NCBI GenBank assembly: GCA_937899075.1
Contig: CALDJX010000009.1
Span: 1-34,508, forward strand
Direction of reading: 5' to 3'
Source of the DNA: an uncultured Planctomyces sp.
Lineage (GTDB): Bacteria; Planctomycetota; Planctomycetia; Planctomycetales; Planctomycetaceae
Length of the DNA: 34,508 nucleotides
The notes under the pieces were generated by a model, which did no database searches, was not told the DNA's origin, and saw only the letters and a program-made list of their open reading frames with translations. The position numbers were made by a program, and so were the translations under genes. The first letter of the stretch is position 1. Each line of letters begins with the position of its first letter. Below, piece after piece: positions 33,356 to 34,508 of this stretch.

Positions 33356-34411
33356 ATGATCACCATCGACGGCTCACAAGGCGAAGGCGGCGGACAAATC
33401 GTTCGCTCATCGCTCGCACTTTCACTCGTGACGGGGCAACCGTTCACGATCGAGAACGTTCGCGCAAGACGGTCCCGGCCCGGCCTCATGCGCCAACACC
33501 TGACCGCATTTCAGGCAGCCGCCGAAATCGGAAAAGCCGTCGTCGAGGGTGACGTAATCGGCTCAACCAAAGTCATGTTTCACCCACACGAACTGACGCC
33601 CGGCGATTACACATTCAACATTGGCACGGCCGGCAGCACGATGCTCGTTCTGCAGACCGTACTCCCAGCGCTGATGGTTGCCGACGGCCCGTCAACAATC
33701 GTTCTCGATGGAGGCACTCACAACCCGTTCGCTCCGCCGTTCGATTTTTTACAGAAAGCTTACGCGCCTCTCGTTGCAAAGCTCGGTCCGAAAATCGAGA
33801 TGACGCTGGAACGTCCCGGCTTCTACCCCGCGGGCGGCGGGCGAGTCGTCGTCTCGATCGAACCGGCCAGTCAGCTCAAGGCGCTGAGCCTTCTCGAACG
33901 CGGCAGCCTGGTGCGCCGCAGCGTGCGAGCATTGGTCAGCAACCTGCCTGCGCACATCGGCGAGCGTGAATGCCGGCGAGTCATCAGCAAGTGCAACTGG
34001 GATTCCGAATCCGGCACGGTGGAAGAAGTCACCAACGCTCGCGGCCCCGGCAACGCGCTCATCGTCGAAATCGAGAGTCAGCATGTGACCGAAGTTTTCA
34101 CCAGCTTCGGTGAGAAAGGCCGACCGGCGGAGGCTGTCGCTGAAAAGTGTGTGAAGCAGATTCGCCGATATCTGAAAGGAGACGTCCCGGTTGGAGAATA
34201 CCTGGCCGACCAATTAATCCTGCCGCTAGCAATCGGAGCCGGACAGGGCACAGGCGGCGGGCAATTCCGGACGCTGAGCCTGTCGCCGCACTCGACAACC
34301 CACCTCGACGTTGTGCAGCGGTTTCTTGACATTCAGGTCGAAGTCGAAGAGAAGGACCGCGACGAGACAATCGTCTCGATTCAACCTGCAACGACTCATG
34401 ACTCCAAGTGA
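33356..34411 (+). CDS. rtcA: RNA 3'-terminal phosphate cyclase
   Basis: 351 residues, close to the 338 of the E. coli enzyme. It converts RNA 3'-phosphate ends to 2',3'-cyclic phosphate with ATP, through a covalent AMP-histidine intermediate. Visible family features: the N-terminal GSQGEGGGQIVRSSLALS, RSRPGLMRQHLT, NIGTAGST, RPGFYPAGGGRV, ADQLILPLAIG and the C-terminal STTHLDVVQRFL, where His316 aligns with the nucleotidyl-accepting His309 of E. coli. The start at 33356 opens directly into the conserved MITIDGSQGEGGG; the frame extended to 33245 crosses a repeat arm. No rtcB ligase or archease and no RtcR-type regulator is in the window, so the usual rtc operon is not seen here. Confidence 0.93.
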   Translation: MITIDGSQGEGGGQIVRSSLALSLVTGQPFTIENVRARRSRPGLMRQHLTAFQAAAEIGKAVVEGDVIGSTKVMFHPHELTPGDYTFNIGTAGSTMLVLQTVLPALMVADGPSTIVLDGGTHNPFAPPFDFLQKAYAPLVAKLGPKIEMTLERPGFYPAGGGRVVVSIEPASQLKALSLLERGSLVRRSVRALVSNLPAHIGERECRRVISKCNWDSESGTVEEVTNARGPGNALIVEIESQHVTEVFTSFGEKGRPAEAVAEKCVKQIRRYLKGDVPVGEYLADQLILPLAIGAGQGTGGGQFRTLSLSPHSTTHLDVVQRFLDIQVEVEEKDRDETIVSIQPATTHDSK

Positions 34412-34427
34412 GGCACTTTATCTTGCT

Positions 34428-34460
34428 GAGTCTGACGCAAAGTCGCAAAGCCGCTAAGGA
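34428..34460. repeat. Left arm of a family B palindromic element, cut by the window end or incomplete
   Basis: Positions 34432-34458 are identical over 27 nt to 12886-12912, the left arm of the family B element. A right arm is expected beyond 34508 and cannot be seen. Confidence 0.8.
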
Positions 34461-34508
34461 TCGACGGTGAAATTAAATCGGCAACTGTGGTGAGAGGGTG
34501 TAGTTGTA

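Overview
This 34.5 kb window (GC clearly above 50%) looks like a chromosomal segment of a planctomycete. The evidence is a giant secreted dehydrogenase/azurin/cytochrome c protein of the PVC type, a type I sulfatase, a PQQ-like propeller protein and a ceramidase-like secreted hydrolase. Genes are loosely packed on both strands in mostly single-gene units with long spacers. I see no tRNA, rRNA, CRISPR array, transposase or phage gene.

Layout. 144-5138 (-): a 1664-residue secreted SGNH / PVC dehydrogenase / HEAT / F5-8C / azurin / cytochrome c fusion, with a terminator behind it. 5387-9497 (+): an M48-like metallopeptidase, a stand-alone E2-type acyltransferase and a cytochrome P450. 9687-10961 (-): a PQQ-like propeller protein. 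11298-14306 (+): a ceramidase-like protein and an iron-type alcohol dehydrogenase. 14491-19674 (+): a 1727-residue Upf1/COG1112-type helicase with a degenerate kinase-like N-terminus and a restriction-endonuclease-like C-terminus. 19781-24774 (-): a shortened UvrA, a small unknown protein and a sulfatase. 25129-28803 (+): a Q-rich TPR lipoprotein, a small basic protein and a rhodanese. 29118-34411 (+): an ABC-2-type permease, two CNNM/CorC-type membrane proteins in tandem and RNA 3'-phosphate cyclase (rtcA).

Genes working together. Few real operons are visible. The CNNM pair is 7 nt apart and almost certainly co-transcribed, possibly with the permease 32 nt upstream. The secreted proteins (PVC fusion, propeller, ceramidase-like, sulfatase) fit breakdown of sulfated or complex organic matter and periplasmic electron transfer.

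Two things stand out. First, the spacers hold an unusual collection of palindromic elements. At least nine sequence families occur in 13 or 14 of the 16 spacers longer than 100 nt, and one element appears nested inside another. Second, the large helicase joins a kinase C-lobe remnant lacking its catalytic motifs to a nuclease-like domain whose acidic residues appear substituted. It resembles nucleic-acid-sensing or anti-phage helicases and is the best candidate here for an undescribed system.
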